Notes: generated from the letters alone by a model not told the origin. A stretch of DNA of 64,000 bases from Halpernia humi (GCF_900108025.1 NZ_FNUS01000004.1:222417-286416); one strand, 5' to 3'. Counted from the first letter of the stretch, positions 53,440-63,975 are shown. A program made the numbers and translations.

Positions 53440-54468
53440 ATGAAAAATACTGAATTAAAAATTTCTGTTTTAGACTTGGCAACGGTGAAAGAAAACCGAA
53501 GTTTAAAACAAACTTTTAATGAAATTTTAGAAACTGCGCAACATATAGAAAAATTAGGCTACGAACGTTTTTGGCTTGCAGAACACCACAATATGGCAAG
53601 TATTGCGAGTTCGGCCACTTCCGTTTTAATTGGTTACGTGGCGAATGGAACGAAAACAATACGTGTTGGTTCTGGCGGAATTATGTTGCCCAATCACAGT
53701 TCTTTGGTAATCGCGGAACAATTTGGAACCTTGGAAAGTTTATTTCCCGGAAGAATAGATTTAGGAATTGGAAGAGCGCCCGGAACAGATGGTTTAACCG
53801 CGCAGGCTTTGGGAAGAAATCCAAGTAACATCAACCAACATTTTCCAAGTCAAATTTTTGAACTGCAACATTATTTTTCTGCAGATAATGCTTCTGCAGC
53901 CGTTCGCGCCATTCCCGGCGAAGGACAAAATATTCCAATTTATATTTTGGGATCAAGTGCTGAAAGCGCTTATTTAGCGGCAGAACTCGGATTGCCTTAC
54001 GCTTTTGCCGGACATTTTGCTCCAGAAATGATGCGCGAAGCGTTTTATATTTACAGGGAAAATTTTCAACCTTCAGAATATTTAGATAAACCTTATGTAA
54101 TTGCTTGTGTTAATGGAATTGCTGCTGAAACTGAAGATGAAGCAAAATCTGTAGCAACCACACTTTATCAAGCATTTTTAAATATCATTAGAAACGACAG
54201 AAAACCTTTTCCAGCGCCATCAAAAGATATGGATGAAATCTGGAATCCGATGGAAAAAGCCGCCATTCTGCATAAATTAAAATACAGTTTCATCGGAAAT
54301 CCTGAAAGTATTGAGCAACAAATAAAAGATTTTCAGGACACTTTTCATGTGGATGAATTGATGGTTACATCGCATATTTACAGCCAAGAAGCAAAATTAA
54401 AATCTTACGAGATTTTAAAAAAAGCGGTTAATAATCTGAATAAAGAATTGGTAAAGTCCTTTATTTAA
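53440..54468 (+). CDS. LLM class flavin-dependent oxidoreductase
   Basis: 342 residues, luciferase-like TIM barrel: SVLDLATVKENRS, GYERFWLAEHHNM, RVGSGGIMLPNHSSLVIAEQF and GRIDLGIGRAPG are diagnostic of the MsnO8-type subgroup. It uses reduced FMN; the substrate is unknown. A long inverted repeat follows. Confidence 0.93.
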   Translation: MKNTELKISVLDLATVKENRSLKQTFNEILETAQHIEKLGYERFWLAEHHNMASIASSATSVLIGYVANGTKTIRVGSGGIMLPNHSSLVIAEQFGTLESLFPGRIDLGIGRAPGTDGLTAQALGRNPSNINQHFPSQIFELQHYFSADNASAAVRAIPGEGQNIPIYILGSSAESAYLAAELGLPYAFAGHFAPEMMREAFYIYRENFQPSEYLDKPYVIACVNGIAAETEDEAKSVATTLYQAFLNIIRNDRKPFPAPSKDMDEIWNPMEKAAILHKLKYSFIGNPESIEQQIKDFQDTFHVDELMVTSHIYSQEAKLKSYEILKKAVNNLNKELVKSFI

Positions 54469-54494
54469 AAAAATTTTAAAATTTTTAAAATACA

Positions 54495-54549
54495 ATTTTG
54501 TCATTCCGTAGGAATCTTAGCGGTTGAGATTCCTACGGAATGACAAAAT
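54495..54549. repeat. Long palindrome with 23-base perfect stem
   Basis: ATTTTGTCATTCCGTAGG..ATCT (54495-54517) pairs perfectly with 54527-54549 around a 9-base loop. It follows the LLM gene and could terminate transcription, but the stem is much longer than usual and AT-flanked, so a REP-like repeat is as likely. Confidence 0.75.
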
Positions 54550-54697
54550 GGTTTTAATTTAGAAATCTTTAAAGAGTAAATTTTCGTAATTTTACGCTCA
54601 AATATTTTTATGAAATCGCCTTTAAATATTGTTCAAAAATGATGTTTAATTCGGACAGGCGATAACATATGTTTTTTAAAAAAATAAGTAAATACAT

Positions 54698-56329
54698 ATG
54701 AAATACCTCATTCTCAGTCTCATTTCCGGTGTGCTTTTAAGTCTTTCTTGGCCCACTTACGGCATTCCGTTTTTTATATTTTTCGCCTTTGTTCCTTTGC
54801 TCATGATGGAACACGACATTTCAAAATTCAGCAAAATAAAAAGAAAATCCTTAGCGGTTTTCGGTTTGAGTTTTTTGTCTTTTATGATTTGGAATATCTT
54901 CACCACTGGTTGGCTTTACAACGCTCTAAATCCAGACGGAAGCCATTCTTTAATGGCAGTTATTTTCCCGGTTTTGTTTAATTCTACGGTTATGTCTGTT
55001 ACATTTTTAATTTATCATAAATACAAAAATGCTGCAGGAACTTATTTCGGATTGGTCTTTTTTGTCGCGATTTGGATGTCGATGGAGCAATTAACTTTAA
55101 CTTGGCAATTTTCTTGGCCCTGGCTCAATTTAGGAAATGCCTTTGCAGATTACCCAAAAGTGATTCAATGGTATGATACTTTTGGCGCAACAGGCGGCAC
55201 TTTTTGGATTTTGCTCATTAATGTTTTTGCATTTTATACATTTAGAATTTGGGAAGCCGGAAGAATTCCTAAAAGTTTATATAAAAATTTGGCCATTCTA
55301 TCCGTCATTATTTTTATACCTATTTTAATTTCTGTAATTAATTACAATAGCTTTGATGAAAAACCAATCGGCGAAGTAAAAGTAGATTTATTGCAACCAG
55401 AACTCGATCCTTATTCCGAAAAATATACCACAGATAGTCTCACAATCACAAATGATTTATTAAAATTAGCCGAAGTAAAACCGGGCGCAAAAATAGATTA
55501 TTTCATTGCACCAGAAACGGCACTTCCCGGCTATGGCTCTATTTCTGAAACAGGTTTTCAGCAAAGTTTGATTTTAAATAATGTAAAAGATTTTTTAAAA
55601 AACCACCCAAATTCTATATTTGTTACCGGTATTTCTTCCCACAAATTCTATCCCAACGAAGAATCAAAATCTGAAACTGCTTATCTCAACCCGCAAGGTT
55701 ATTACGTGGACAGTTTTAATTCTGCCGTACAAATAATGCCCAATAAAAACGTAGAAGTTTACCACAAAGGAAAACTCGTTCCTGGCGTAGAAATGTTTCC
55801 CTACATCAATATTTTAAAGCCAATTTTGGGCAATGCGATGATAAATTTGGGCGGCACAACCGCTTCTTTGGGAATGGATAAAACCCGAAAAGTTTTCACA
55901 AATCCTTATAACAAAGGAAAATTAGCCCCAATCATTTGCTACGAAAGCATTTATGGCGATTACGTTACACAATATGTGAGAAACGGCGCTAATTTTTTAG
56001 CCATTATGACCAACGATTCTTGGTGGGGATTTTCGCAAGGTCACAAGCAATTGATGGCTTATGCAAGACTTCGCGCCATAGAAAACAGGCGGGAAGTAGC
56101 GCGCTCTGCAAACAGCGGAATTTCTGCACACATCAACGCTCGCGGCGACGTTTTGTCAGACACCATTTATGGCGATCAAACCGCGCTTCCAGCAACAATT
56201 CAACTCTATAATCAACTCACTTTTTATAGCAGAACAGGCGATTTACTCGCTAGAATTTGCATGTTCACACTCGGATTTTTGGTTATTTACTATTTCGGTG
56301 AAAAATTTCTAGCAAAGAAAAAACATTAA
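54698..56329 (+). CDS. lnt: Apolipoprotein N-acyltransferase
   Basis: 543 residues. About six to seven membrane helices in the first 210 residues, then the nitrilase domain with the catalytic Glu near 273 (APETALPGYG), Lys near 358 (HKGKLVPGVE) and Cys near 414 (ICYESIYGDYV), followed by NDSWWG and a final helix. It adds the third acyl chain to lipoproteins in the inner membrane. Confidence 0.95.
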   Translation: MKYLILSLISGVLLSLSWPTYGIPFFIFFAFVPLLMMEHDISKFSKIKRKSLAVFGLSFLSFMIWNIFTTGWLYNALNPDGSHSLMAVIFPVLFNSTVMSVTFLIYHKYKNAAGTYFGLVFFVAIWMSMEQLTLTWQFSWPWLNLGNAFADYPKVIQWYDTFGATGGTFWILLINVFAFYTFRIWEAGRIPKSLYKNLAILSVIIFIPILISVINYNSFDEKPIGEVKVDLLQPELDPYSEKYTTDSLTITNDLLKLAEVKPGAKIDYFIAPETALPGYGSISETGFQQSLILNNVKDFLKNHPNSIFVTGISSHKFYPNEESKSETAYLNPQGYYVDSFNSAVQIMPNKNVEVYHKGKLVPGVEMFPYINILKPILGNAMINLGGTTASLGMDKTRKVFTNPYNKGKLAPIICYESIYGDYVTQYVRNGANFLAIMTNDSWWGFSQGHKQLMAYARLRAIENRREVARSANSGISAHINARGDVLSDTIYGDQTALPATIQLYNQLTFYSRTGDLLARICMFTLGFLVIYYFGEKFLAKKKH

Positions 56330-56380
56330 TAATAGACAAGTTTTAAAAGAGGAAACAAAGCAAATTCCTTTTAAAATGGA

Positions 56381-57376
56381 TTAATTTTTTTTGATGGTAG
56401 AAATATTTTTTAGATATTCCGAAGGTGTCATCTTTGTAACTTTTTTAAAAGCTCTATTAAAAGTTGACTGGTGCTTAAATCCAGCTTGTGAATATAAGTA
56501 CGCGAGTTTGTATCTTGTGTAGTTTTTATTATGGATTTCATTTTTTAAAAATTCTATCCTATATGAATTTACAAAATTGTTAAAATTCATTTTTGCATTT
56601 AAATTTATGGCTCTAGAGATGTAAGTGCTGTTAGTTTGCAGACTGTAAGCTAAATCTTGAATGTTATAGTTTGCATCCTTCCACGGGATGGTGGTTTTAA
56701 AATGCTGCTCTATTTGCTTAAACAATTCATTATAGAAAATAACATCTTTTTCTTCGTAATCCGTTTCGCTTATTTCGCTTACACTCAAAGCAGAAAAGTT
56801 TAAATTTTGATCCTGTCTTTTCTTGTATTTACTATTATATTTTGATTTTAGTATTAAAGTATTGTAATAAAATATAAATCCAAGAATAATAGCAAAAGAA
56901 ACAATAGTTTTAATATTATCATAGGCTGCATTTTCTTTTGGAGGAGATAATGAAAATAAATCATTAAAAAAAAATATTGTTAAAAATATGGCTAAAGCAG
57001 ATGCAATACTCCAATAGATTACCACTTTTCTTGAAAAGATCGTATAAGTTCCAAAAGGGAAAAGAATAGTAAGAAAAAGTGTAGCTGGGTTTGAATTCCA
57101 ATTTAGCAAAGAAAAATACCAAAGAAATAAAAAAACTACTATTAAATATGGAGTTACTAGTGGATTGATAATTTCAAAATCTAACTTATAAATTACTGTA
57201 ACGACAAATAAGTCACAAACAAATGCAAAAAAAAGAGTCTTGTATAGGATATTATTTTCTAAATATAGCCAAAGTATATTAAATGCCAATATGAATAGTA
57301 AAACATAATGAAAGTGGATAAAATATCTTTTCAATAAAGCTTTTTCTTCAAAAACATTATTATTAGAACTATCCAT
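56381..57376 (-). CDS. AraC-type transcriptional regulator with membrane N-terminus
   Basis: 331 residues. Six or so hydrophobic helices occupy residues 15-180; the last 100 residues are an AraC DNA-binding domain (YNIQDLAYSLQTNSTYISRAIN and AGFKHQSTFNRAFKKVTKMTPSEYL). It is divergent from the cluster of secreted-protein genes, which it could regulate. The signal sensed is unknown. Confidence 0.88.
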   Translation of the reverse strand: MDSSNNNVFEEKALLKRYFIHFHYVLLFILAFNILWLYLENNILYKTLFFAFVCDLFVVTVIYKLDFEIINPLVTPYLIVVFLFLWYFSLLNWNSNPATLFLTILFPFGTYTIFSRKVVIYWSIASALAIFLTIFFFNDLFSLSPPKENAAYDNIKTIVSFAIILGFIFYYNTLILKSKYNSKYKKRQDQNLNFSALSVSEISETDYEEKDVIFYNELFKQIEQHFKTTIPWKDANYNIQDLAYSLQTNSTYISRAINLNAKMNFNNFVNSYRIEFLKNEIHNKNYTRYKLAYLYSQAGFKHQSTFNRAFKKVTKMTPSEYLKNISTIKKN

Positions 57377-57607
57377 AAAAATTATTTAATTGAAAGTTTA
57401 AAAAGCATTAAAATGTATTGTTACTGCAAATATAAATGTAAAAAATTCATTTATAGTACTAATACAATAAACTAATTTAGATATTGCATTTATAACCTAT
57501 TAATAATCAATTAGTTTGATAAATATCAACACATTTCGGTAATCAAAAAAAATTATAAAAATTAGTTTACGATAAACCATATTTTTACGTAAATAAATAA
57601 TTTAATA

Positions 57608-58120
57608 ATGTTTCCTAATAAAAAAAAGAATTTACTAATTAAAATCTTAAAGATTTTAATGATAAATGCTTTACGGAGAAATATTATTTTAAGGAAAAAA
57701 GCGAGTAATGTTTCAAAAATAGATAACGTAAATTTTGGAAACAACATTTCTATTATAAATAGGGCTTTTGAAAATGATTTGGAAGATGTTTTTGGTGCAA
57801 TAAAAAAAACTGTGGTAGGAAGAAAACTAATTAATTACAACAAGTTTTATTCTAATAAAAAGATAGTAAATAGAAAAAAGATTTTTAAAACCCCTATTGA
57901 ACCTATTTTTAACAGAAATGCTCTATTTAAAATATATGATTTAATTGAATTGAATTACTATAAATTATTTTGTCGAGAAAACGTCTATTCTAAAAACACA
58001 TTTTTATTTTATTTAAGCGATGAGAATTGCGCAAACTATAACTCGAAAATTACATTATTAAAGGTATTCGAGTTTTCGCAAAGAGCCCCACCTATTAGTT
58101 TGAATAGTAAGTATTTATAA
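57608..58120 (+). CDS. Hypothetical basic protein
   Basis: 170 residues, rich in Lys, Asn and Ile, with no signal peptide and no domain I recognise. It is the only long open frame between the regulator and the RCC1-like gene, and it ends 25 bases before the latter. It could be real or an AT-rich chance frame. Confidence 0.4.
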   Translation: MFPNKKKNLLIKILKILMINALRRNIILRKKASNVSKIDNVNFGNNISIINRAFENDLEDVFGAIKKTVVGRKLINYNKFYSNKKIVNRKKIFKTPIEPIFNRNALFKIYDLIELNYYKLFCRENVYSKNTFLFYLSDENCANYNSKITLLKVFEFSQRAPPISLNSKYL

Positions 58121-58145
58121 ATTCAAATTAATACCAAAAAAAGTT

Positions 58146-59648
58146 ATGAAAAAGAGAACTATCATCGTTATATTAAGTTTACTATCTGTCTTACTTTATG
58201 GACAAGTAGGGATAAACACGGCAAACCCACAGGGAGTTTTGGATATCAAAAACAAGGCAAAGAAAATGGGATTGGTAATGCCTATTGTAGATTCTGCACA
58301 AGTAACAACTACCCCTGCAAACTCTACAGCGGTAGAAGCTACTGTAGTGTATGACTCTTTGAATCAATGTATTAGATACAAATCAGCGAATGAATGGTCA
58401 AATTGCCTGCTAGACAAAGACCAGGTAAAAAATGAGATTAGTGTATCTGTAATTGGAAAGGAATTTTGGTTATCTTCACCCCCTTCTCCAAGTTTAAGTA
58501 GTTATTATAAGAAACCAACGACTTCAGGAGATTACTTTTCACTTTTTACCTATACAGGAAACTCAACCTATCTCTATGGTGCTGGAAATTCTTGGGCAAC
58601 TGGAAGTAATGGCACGGTGAATCCTGCAAATAAAAGATATAATATTAAACCTTCTTATGTATTAGCGGGTTCTGGTAGTTCTTTTATTGTAGCTGATGGC
58701 AAATTATACGTGTCTGGATCAAACACATATAGGCAACTTGGTGTTGCTGGAACATCTTGTGCCACTTGTGATGTGCAAGGCTTTAAAGAAGCACCAATGC
58801 CATTTAGTTATGCAGATGAAAAAGTGCTTTCTGTAGCAAATATAAATGGAAGCGCCACTACAGCATTACTAACCGACAAAGGAAATGTTTACACCACTGG
58901 ATACGGATTGTATGGACATAATGGCAACGGAACAACGGCAAATCAGACTGCTTTCACTAAAGTGACATCGCTTTCCAACATTGTAGCATTGTTTGGAAAC
59001 GATCAAAACAATCTTGTATATGGAATGTTCGTTGCAATAGACAAAGATGGTAAAATATTTGCTTGGGGAAGGCATTATTACAATTATATTCCTGGGTTTA
59101 GTCTTACTCAAGTTGTTTCTACTCCTGTAGATATAACTTCTGCCTTTACACCATTTTTATCTTCTGGAGAAAAAATTGTAAAAGTTTCAATATCTTATTA
59201 TCAAACCATAGCATTAACCAATACCGGCAAAGTTATTGTGGCTGGAGAAAACTATAGAATAGGTTATGGTACTGGTATCGTAAATACATTGACTGCGGTA
59301 ACCCCATTTACTCTTAATGCCGGAGAATATGTAGTAGATATGGAAGCAGATTCTGGTGGAGGAATAATTGCCACAAACAAAAGAATATTTGTGGCAGGAC
59401 TTAATCCATTCGGTAGATTTGGGACAGGAGATGCTTCAACCAAATATTCGTGGACTCCTGTGTCTATACCTGATTTAGATCCTAGTTGGAATATTGAATA
59501 TATTGATTTGGCAACGAATCGAACATTTATTACAATGGCACCAACACTTTCAGATGGAGGCGGAAGAATTTTGGGAAGTGGTTCTAATATTTATGGCACT
59601 TTAGGAAGTAATAATTCCTTGTACCAATTCAAACTTATGAAATTCTAA
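58146..59648 (+). CDS. Secreted RCC1-like repeat protein
   Basis: 500 residues. Signal peptide (MKKRTIIVILSLLSVLLYGQ), then the QVGINTANPQGVLDI start common in Flavobacteriia surface proteins, then several 50-residue RCC1-like repeats with GxGxxxxYGTxG, VLAGSGSSFIVADGKLYVSG, AWGRHY and FGRFGTG blades. It is a likely beta-propeller exposed at the surface. No type IX sorting domain was seen at the C-terminus. Confidence 0.78.
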   Translation: MKKRTIIVILSLLSVLLYGQVGINTANPQGVLDIKNKAKKMGLVMPIVDSAQVTTTPANSTAVEATVVYDSLNQCIRYKSANEWSNCLLDKDQVKNEISVSVIGKEFWLSSPPSPSLSSYYKKPTTSGDYFSLFTYTGNSTYLYGAGNSWATGSNGTVNPANKRYNIKPSYVLAGSGSSFIVADGKLYVSGSNTYRQLGVAGTSCATCDVQGFKEAPMPFSYADEKVLSVANINGSATTALLTDKGNVYTTGYGLYGHNGNGTTANQTAFTKVTSLSNIVALFGNDQNNLVYGMFVAIDKDGKIFAWGRHYYNYIPGFSLTQVVSTPVDITSAFTPFLSSGEKIVKVSISYYQTIALTNTGKVIVAGENYRIGYGTGIVNTLTAVTPFTLNAGEYVVDMEADSGGGIIATNKRIFVAGLNPFGRFGTGDASTKYSWTPVSIPDLDPSWNIEYIDLATNRTFITMAPTLSDGGGRILGSGSNIYGTLGSNNSLYQFKLMKF

Positions 59649-59751
59649 TTTAACTGGTAAAACATAAGTACGATTTGTTTTACCAGATTTTCAAATTTAA
59701 AAACAATAAAATATTAAAGCTATCAAATAAACAATTACAAGTTAACACAAA

Positions 59752-60585
59752 ATGAAAAAAAACCTTTTATTAGTGAGTATGTTTTATTACTCTCTATCAT
59801 CTAGTCAAGTGGGTATTAATACTGAAACACCATCAGCTTCTCTAGATTTAGTTTCTAAAGGAAATACTAGTGCCACAAAGGCTTTAGAAATAAATAACAG
59901 CAGTTCTAAGGAATTATTTACTCTTCTAGACAATGGCAATCTTGGAATAAACGCCCCCGTTCCAACTGCTATTTTACATACAGATGGTACCGTAAGACAC
60001 GAGAATCTTCCTACCAACAATAATAATATTAATTTCTTAACAACAGACAATAGCGGAAATGTAGCTTTAAGACAAGGAAGTTCACTTTTCCCAACTTTTG
60101 CAAGCGGAGGTGGTAAAGCAGATGCAATTTCAACAGTTACAGTAGACGCTACTATAGGAAATCCTGGTTTGGTAAATTTAATCACCCCGATTTCTGTGAA
60201 TCTCACAAAACGCTCCTTGGTAAATATCAATTATACCGTTACTTATAACATTTCCACCATTACTCCTTCAGGAAATCCACCTACAGCTACCAATAAATTT
60301 ATTGGTGTAATATTATCTATGCCAACAGCTGCTGCAGGAAGTGGCTTTAGCAATAATGATATTTTGGACATTACTTCTTTTCCCTACAAAGCAAAAGTAG
60401 GCAATGATCTTACAGGATTATATTTTTTAAATGGAAGTAGAAGTTTGTTGTTAACTCCAGGTAATTACACATTTTTGTTAAAATCATATCTTAGTGTGAA
60501 CAGTGATGATACCTCTGGATTTAGAGTTATTTATGGACAGGGATCAAACGATGTGTTAGATATCGTTGTAACCCCACTACAATAG
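59752..60585 (+). CDS. Secreted QVGINT-type protein, unknown role
   Basis: 277 residues. A signal peptide ends in SSSQ, followed by VGINTETPSASLDLV and LGINAPVPTAILHTDGTVRHENLP, a phage tail-fibre-like repeat often found at the start of flavobacterial surface proteins. The rest is beta-rich. It follows the RCC1-like gene by about 100 bases. Confidence 0.7.
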   Translation: MKKNLLLVSMFYYSLSSSQVGINTETPSASLDLVSKGNTSATKALEINNSSSKELFTLLDNGNLGINAPVPTAILHTDGTVRHENLPTNNNNINFLTTDNSGNVALRQGSSLFPTFASGGGKADAISTVTVDATIGNPGLVNLITPISVNLTKRSLVNINYTVTYNISTITPSGNPPTATNKFIGVILSMPTAAAGSGFSNNDILDITSFPYKAKVGNDLTGLYFLNGSRSLLLTPGNYTFLLKSYLSVNSDDTSGFRVIYGQGSNDVLDIVVTPLQ

Positions 60586-60775
60586 TACTTTAAATATTTA
60601 TTAACATATTACAGCACGTTATATTGTATTTCAGTTTTTATCGGATAAAATTTTTGCATGGGTTTTCTAAAAGTTAATTAAAATGATTAAAATTCCCAAA
60701 AGAGAATTTATCCCTAAGTTCATTAGAAATCCATGTTTTACTATAAAAAGAGTGTTACCAAACATTTTTCACTAA

Positions 60776-60991
60776 ATGGATAATCCAAATTTGCACGAAA
60801 AAACCAACGAAATTGAAGGCTATTTTAGTCACTTTGAAAATCATCTAGATTTACATTTAGATTTGATTTTAAAATACAAAATCAATTACTTCAAAAGGTA
60901 TGTATATTTCTCTACTGAAAATGAAGTATTTTTTAGTCATAAAGTTCATCCAATTATTTATGGAAAAATGATGAGAAAAACCTATCTCTGA
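60776..60991 (+). CDS. Small hypothetical protein
   Basis: 71 residues (MDNPNLHEKTNEIEGYFSHF and onwards), no signal peptide or known domain. Its ATG overlaps the stop codon of a 30-codon frame at 60682. It may be real but has little support. Confidence 0.3.
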   Translation: MDNPNLHEKTNEIEGYFSHFENHLDLHLDLILKYKINYFKRYVYFSTENEVFFSHKVHPIIYGKMMRKTYL

Positions 60992-61118
60992 AATAATTGT
61001 ATTGAATATAAAATTCAATGCTCAACTATTAGTTTTAGATTTATTAATGCTCAAATATTTGTATTTGTTTAATTATTAGGTCAAAAAATTACTTTATAAA
61101 AAATATTAGCAGTAAAAA

Positions 61119-63914
61119 ATGAAAAATATTATCTTTCTCTCTTTAATAATTGTGTTTAGTTTTATTGGAACTACTATTAAAGCGCAACAGGTTACCTTTC
61201 CTTATGATGGAACCAATAACCTAACTCAAACTACGACAGGAACTATTAACCAAGGCATACAAATTAACTTTAATGATCTTGATGTAGTTAATAACTTTTA
61301 TACTGAAAACCAAACCACCATTTACATGTATATTGCTCTAGAAACAGACAATGTTTTGAGTACATGGGAATATCCTTATGGAGACATTAACAATACCTCT
61401 ACTTTAATTGCTGTGCCATTAGTAGCCGATACAAATTCAGGAGCAAGCCCAAATTATTATTCTGTAACAATAAATCCACGCCAATATTTTACAAGCGTAC
61501 CAGCAGGAACTACAGTCTATGGATATCACCTTTTATTTCGAAATCAATTTGGAACAGGAGGCAATAATCAAACTGTAAATTTATACATTGATTTACAAGA
61601 CGCTGTTTACTCTTCAACATGTACAGGGGGAAATGGTAATTATGATGATGCAGACTGTGATGGCGTTTTAAATATAATAGATCTAGACGATGATAATGAT
61701 GGTATTCTTGATACGGTAGAATGTACTACTACTGTTGGTTCTGTTTATGCTAATGAAAACATGACCACTGCTCCTTCTACGGATATGAGATTAGATGGCG
61801 TTGCTGGATGTTCATCTGGAACAGCAGACAATGCTGATGGTAACCCTAATAGAGCGGGAACCTATAAGTTGAGCAATGGTAATATGACCAATTATTCTTG
61901 GGGAACACCTACTGGAATTATCTCAGGAGCTGTACCATCTTATGCTAGTGCAAATGCTCCTTCTGGTGCATATATGATAATTAATGCATTTGGTTCTTCG
62001 GGATTGTGGTGCGAATCTATAACCGCCAATTTAAATGGAAATAGTACCAGTTCAGAATTGGTTTCAAAAACGTTAAGTGCTGTTGCACCAGGTCAATATA
62101 AATTAGGAGCTTTCTTTGCGGAATTAACTAATACAAATCCTGAAACCGCTTCCTATCAATTTGTTGTTAAAAATGCTTCCACAGGAGTTGTAATTGCTAC
62201 AAAAACTTTATATAATATTACCCAGAATAATAAAGGATGGCAGTATAATGAAACCGATTCATTTACAATTACCTCACCAACTGACCTAATCATTTCCGTA
62301 CAACAAACAGTAAATAGAGATACTGGAGCTGATATTGCAATGGATAATTTCACTCTATATCAATTTACGTGTAATACAGACACAGACGGCGATGGCATTC
62401 CAAACTATTTAGATTTAGATTCAGATAATGATGGGTGCTTGGATGCAATTGAAGGTGATGAAAATGTTGCAACGGCAATGTTAGTTAATGTAGGCGGAAC
62501 CTTAACAGTAGGAACAGGTTCTTCGGCAAATAATCAAAACCTATGTGCAGGAAGTACTTGTGTAGACGCAAACGGAGTTCCAACTGTTGTAAATTCTGGA
62601 GGAGCAGCGGATATTGGTGCAGACCAAGGACAAGGTATTGGAAATTCTCAAACAGTTGGTTCTGCAAGTAGTATTACCACTCAACCAACAAATAAATCAA
62701 TTGTAGCAGGGAATAATACAAGTTTTTCAGTGGTTGCTTCCGGAGGTTCAGGAACTAGACAGTACCAATGGCAAGTAAGTATTGATGGTGGAGTTACATA
62801 TTCTAATATTTCTAACGCAGGGGTTTATTCTAATGCAACCACCAGCACATTAAATATAACAGGAGCAACAGTAACCATTAACGCTTATTTATACAGAGTA
62901 ATCATTACTCAATCTGATTATGCTTGTGCAAATGTAACCAGCAGTTCTGCTCTGCTAAATGTTTTCGCCTGTGGAGGCACTAGCGAATATACATTAGCAG
63001 GAGATGCTACTATAGATTCGGGAAATATTCGTATCACAAGAGCTGTTAATGACCAATACGGAACGGCCTGGTCTAATATTAATTACAATCTCAACAATAA
63101 TATTTCTCATTCCTTCAAAGTATATTTAGGAACCAATAATGCGAATGGAGCAGATGGTATGGCCTATGTAATTAGAGGAGTGGGAAGTGCTTCTTCTGGG
63201 TTAACAGGTAGAGGATTGGGATATGGTGGAATTACACCTTCCGTAGATTTAGAATTTGATACTTACCAAAATGCCGACTTGGGAACAAATGATCCTGCTG
63301 CAGATCATTTATCTTTACATCATAACGGAGATTATAATTCTACTGGAATTATCCCCGGAACAAGTGATGTCCTTTTAAGTAATATAGAAGATGGACTTTG
63401 GCATGATGTTACCGTGAATTGGGACGCCACCACAAAAAATTTGAGAGTTACTTTTGATGGAATTGAAAGATATAATATTACTAGAGATTTGGTGGCTTTA
63501 GATTTTGGAGGAAATCCGAACGTAATTATAGGAATGACGGGATCAACAGGAGGATTTAATAATGAACAAAGATTTTGTCCAAGTCCAATTAATATCACTT
63601 CCCTTGCTTGCTACAAACCCGCCACCACAGGAGCAGAAGCATTACCAACAATCCACGGAATTACCGCTTTAGGAAGAGCAGGTACAGATAATGGAAATTG
63701 GCCTATGGCAAGAAATGGAGCTTGGACTGCTTTAGAATCCAAAACCAAAGGATTTGTAGTGAACAGAGTAGCAAACCCATCCACAGATATTGCAAGCCCA
63801 GTAAAAGGAATGATGGTTTATGACACCACAAATAATTGTTTATCTATAAATACCGACGGAACTACAACAGGTTGGAAATGCTTCAATACCCAAACCTGCC
63901 CTACTGTAAATTAA
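61119..63914 (+). CDS. Large secreted protein with thrombospondin-3 and L-type lectin-like domains
   Basis: 931 residues. Signal peptide to about 22; an N-terminal beta domain (YMYIALETDNVLSTWEYPYG) like that of the protein at 7462; Asp-rich calcium-binding thrombospondin type 3 repeats (DADCDGVLNIIDLDDDNDGILD, and DTDGDGIPNYLDLDSDNDGCLD); an Ig-like segment (QYQWQVSIDGGVTYSN); then a lectin-like domain (SHSFKVYLGTNNANGADGMAYVI, DLEFDTYQN). The C-terminus, PVKGMMVYDTTNNCLSINTDG, is common in flavobacterial adhesins. A surface adhesin is likely. Confidence 0.85.
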   Translation: MKNIIFLSLIIVFSFIGTTIKAQQVTFPYDGTNNLTQTTTGTINQGIQINFNDLDVVNNFYTENQTTIYMYIALETDNVLSTWEYPYGDINNTSTLIAVPLVADTNSGASPNYYSVTINPRQYFTSVPAGTTVYGYHLLFRNQFGTGGNNQTVNLYIDLQDAVYSSTCTGGNGNYDDADCDGVLNIIDLDDDNDGILDTVECTTTVGSVYANENMTTAPSTDMRLDGVAGCSSGTADNADGNPNRAGTYKLSNGNMTNYSWGTPTGIISGAVPSYASANAPSGAYMIINAFGSSGLWCESITANLNGNSTSSELVSKTLSAVAPGQYKLGAFFAELTNTNPETASYQFVVKNASTGVVIATKTLYNITQNNKGWQYNETDSFTITSPTDLIISVQQTVNRDTGADIAMDNFTLYQFTCNTDTDGDGIPNYLDLDSDNDGCLDAIEGDENVATAMLVNVGGTLTVGTGSSANNQNLCAGSTCVDANGVPTVVNSGGAADIGADQGQGIGNSQTVGSASSITTQPTNKSIVAGNNTSFSVVASGGSGTRQYQWQVSIDGGVTYSNISNAGVYSNATTSTLNITGATVTINAYLYRVIITQSDYACANVTSSSALLNVFACGGTSEYTLAGDATIDSGNIRITRAVNDQYGTAWSNINYNLNNNISHSFKVYLGTNNANGADGMAYVIRGVGSASSGLTGRGLGYGGITPSVDLEFDTYQNADLGTNDPAADHLSLHHNGDYNSTGIIPGTSDVLLSNIEDGLWHDVTVNWDATTKNLRVTFDGIERYNITRDLVALDFGGNPNVIIGMTGSTGGFNNEQRFCPSPINITSLACYKPATTGAEALPTIHGITALGRAGTDNGNWPMARNGAWTALESKTKGFVVNRVANPSTDIASPVKGMMVYDTTNNCLSINTDGTTTGWKCFNTQTCPTVN

Positions 63915-63921
63915 AGCATCC

Positions 63922-63975
63922 ACTTTGTCAAAGTTGTAAAGTTTCAGCAAAATAACTTTGACAAAGTTTTTTCAA
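63922..63975 (+). terminator. Terminator of the large secreted protein gene
   Basis: ACTTTGTCAAAGTT and AACTTTGACAAAGT form a 14-base stem around an 18-base loop, followed by TTTTT. Confidence 0.7.

Noticed and set aside
60682..60774. A 30-codon open frame before the 71-residue one
   Set aside because: Too short, basic and AT-biased, with no similarity I can recognise.
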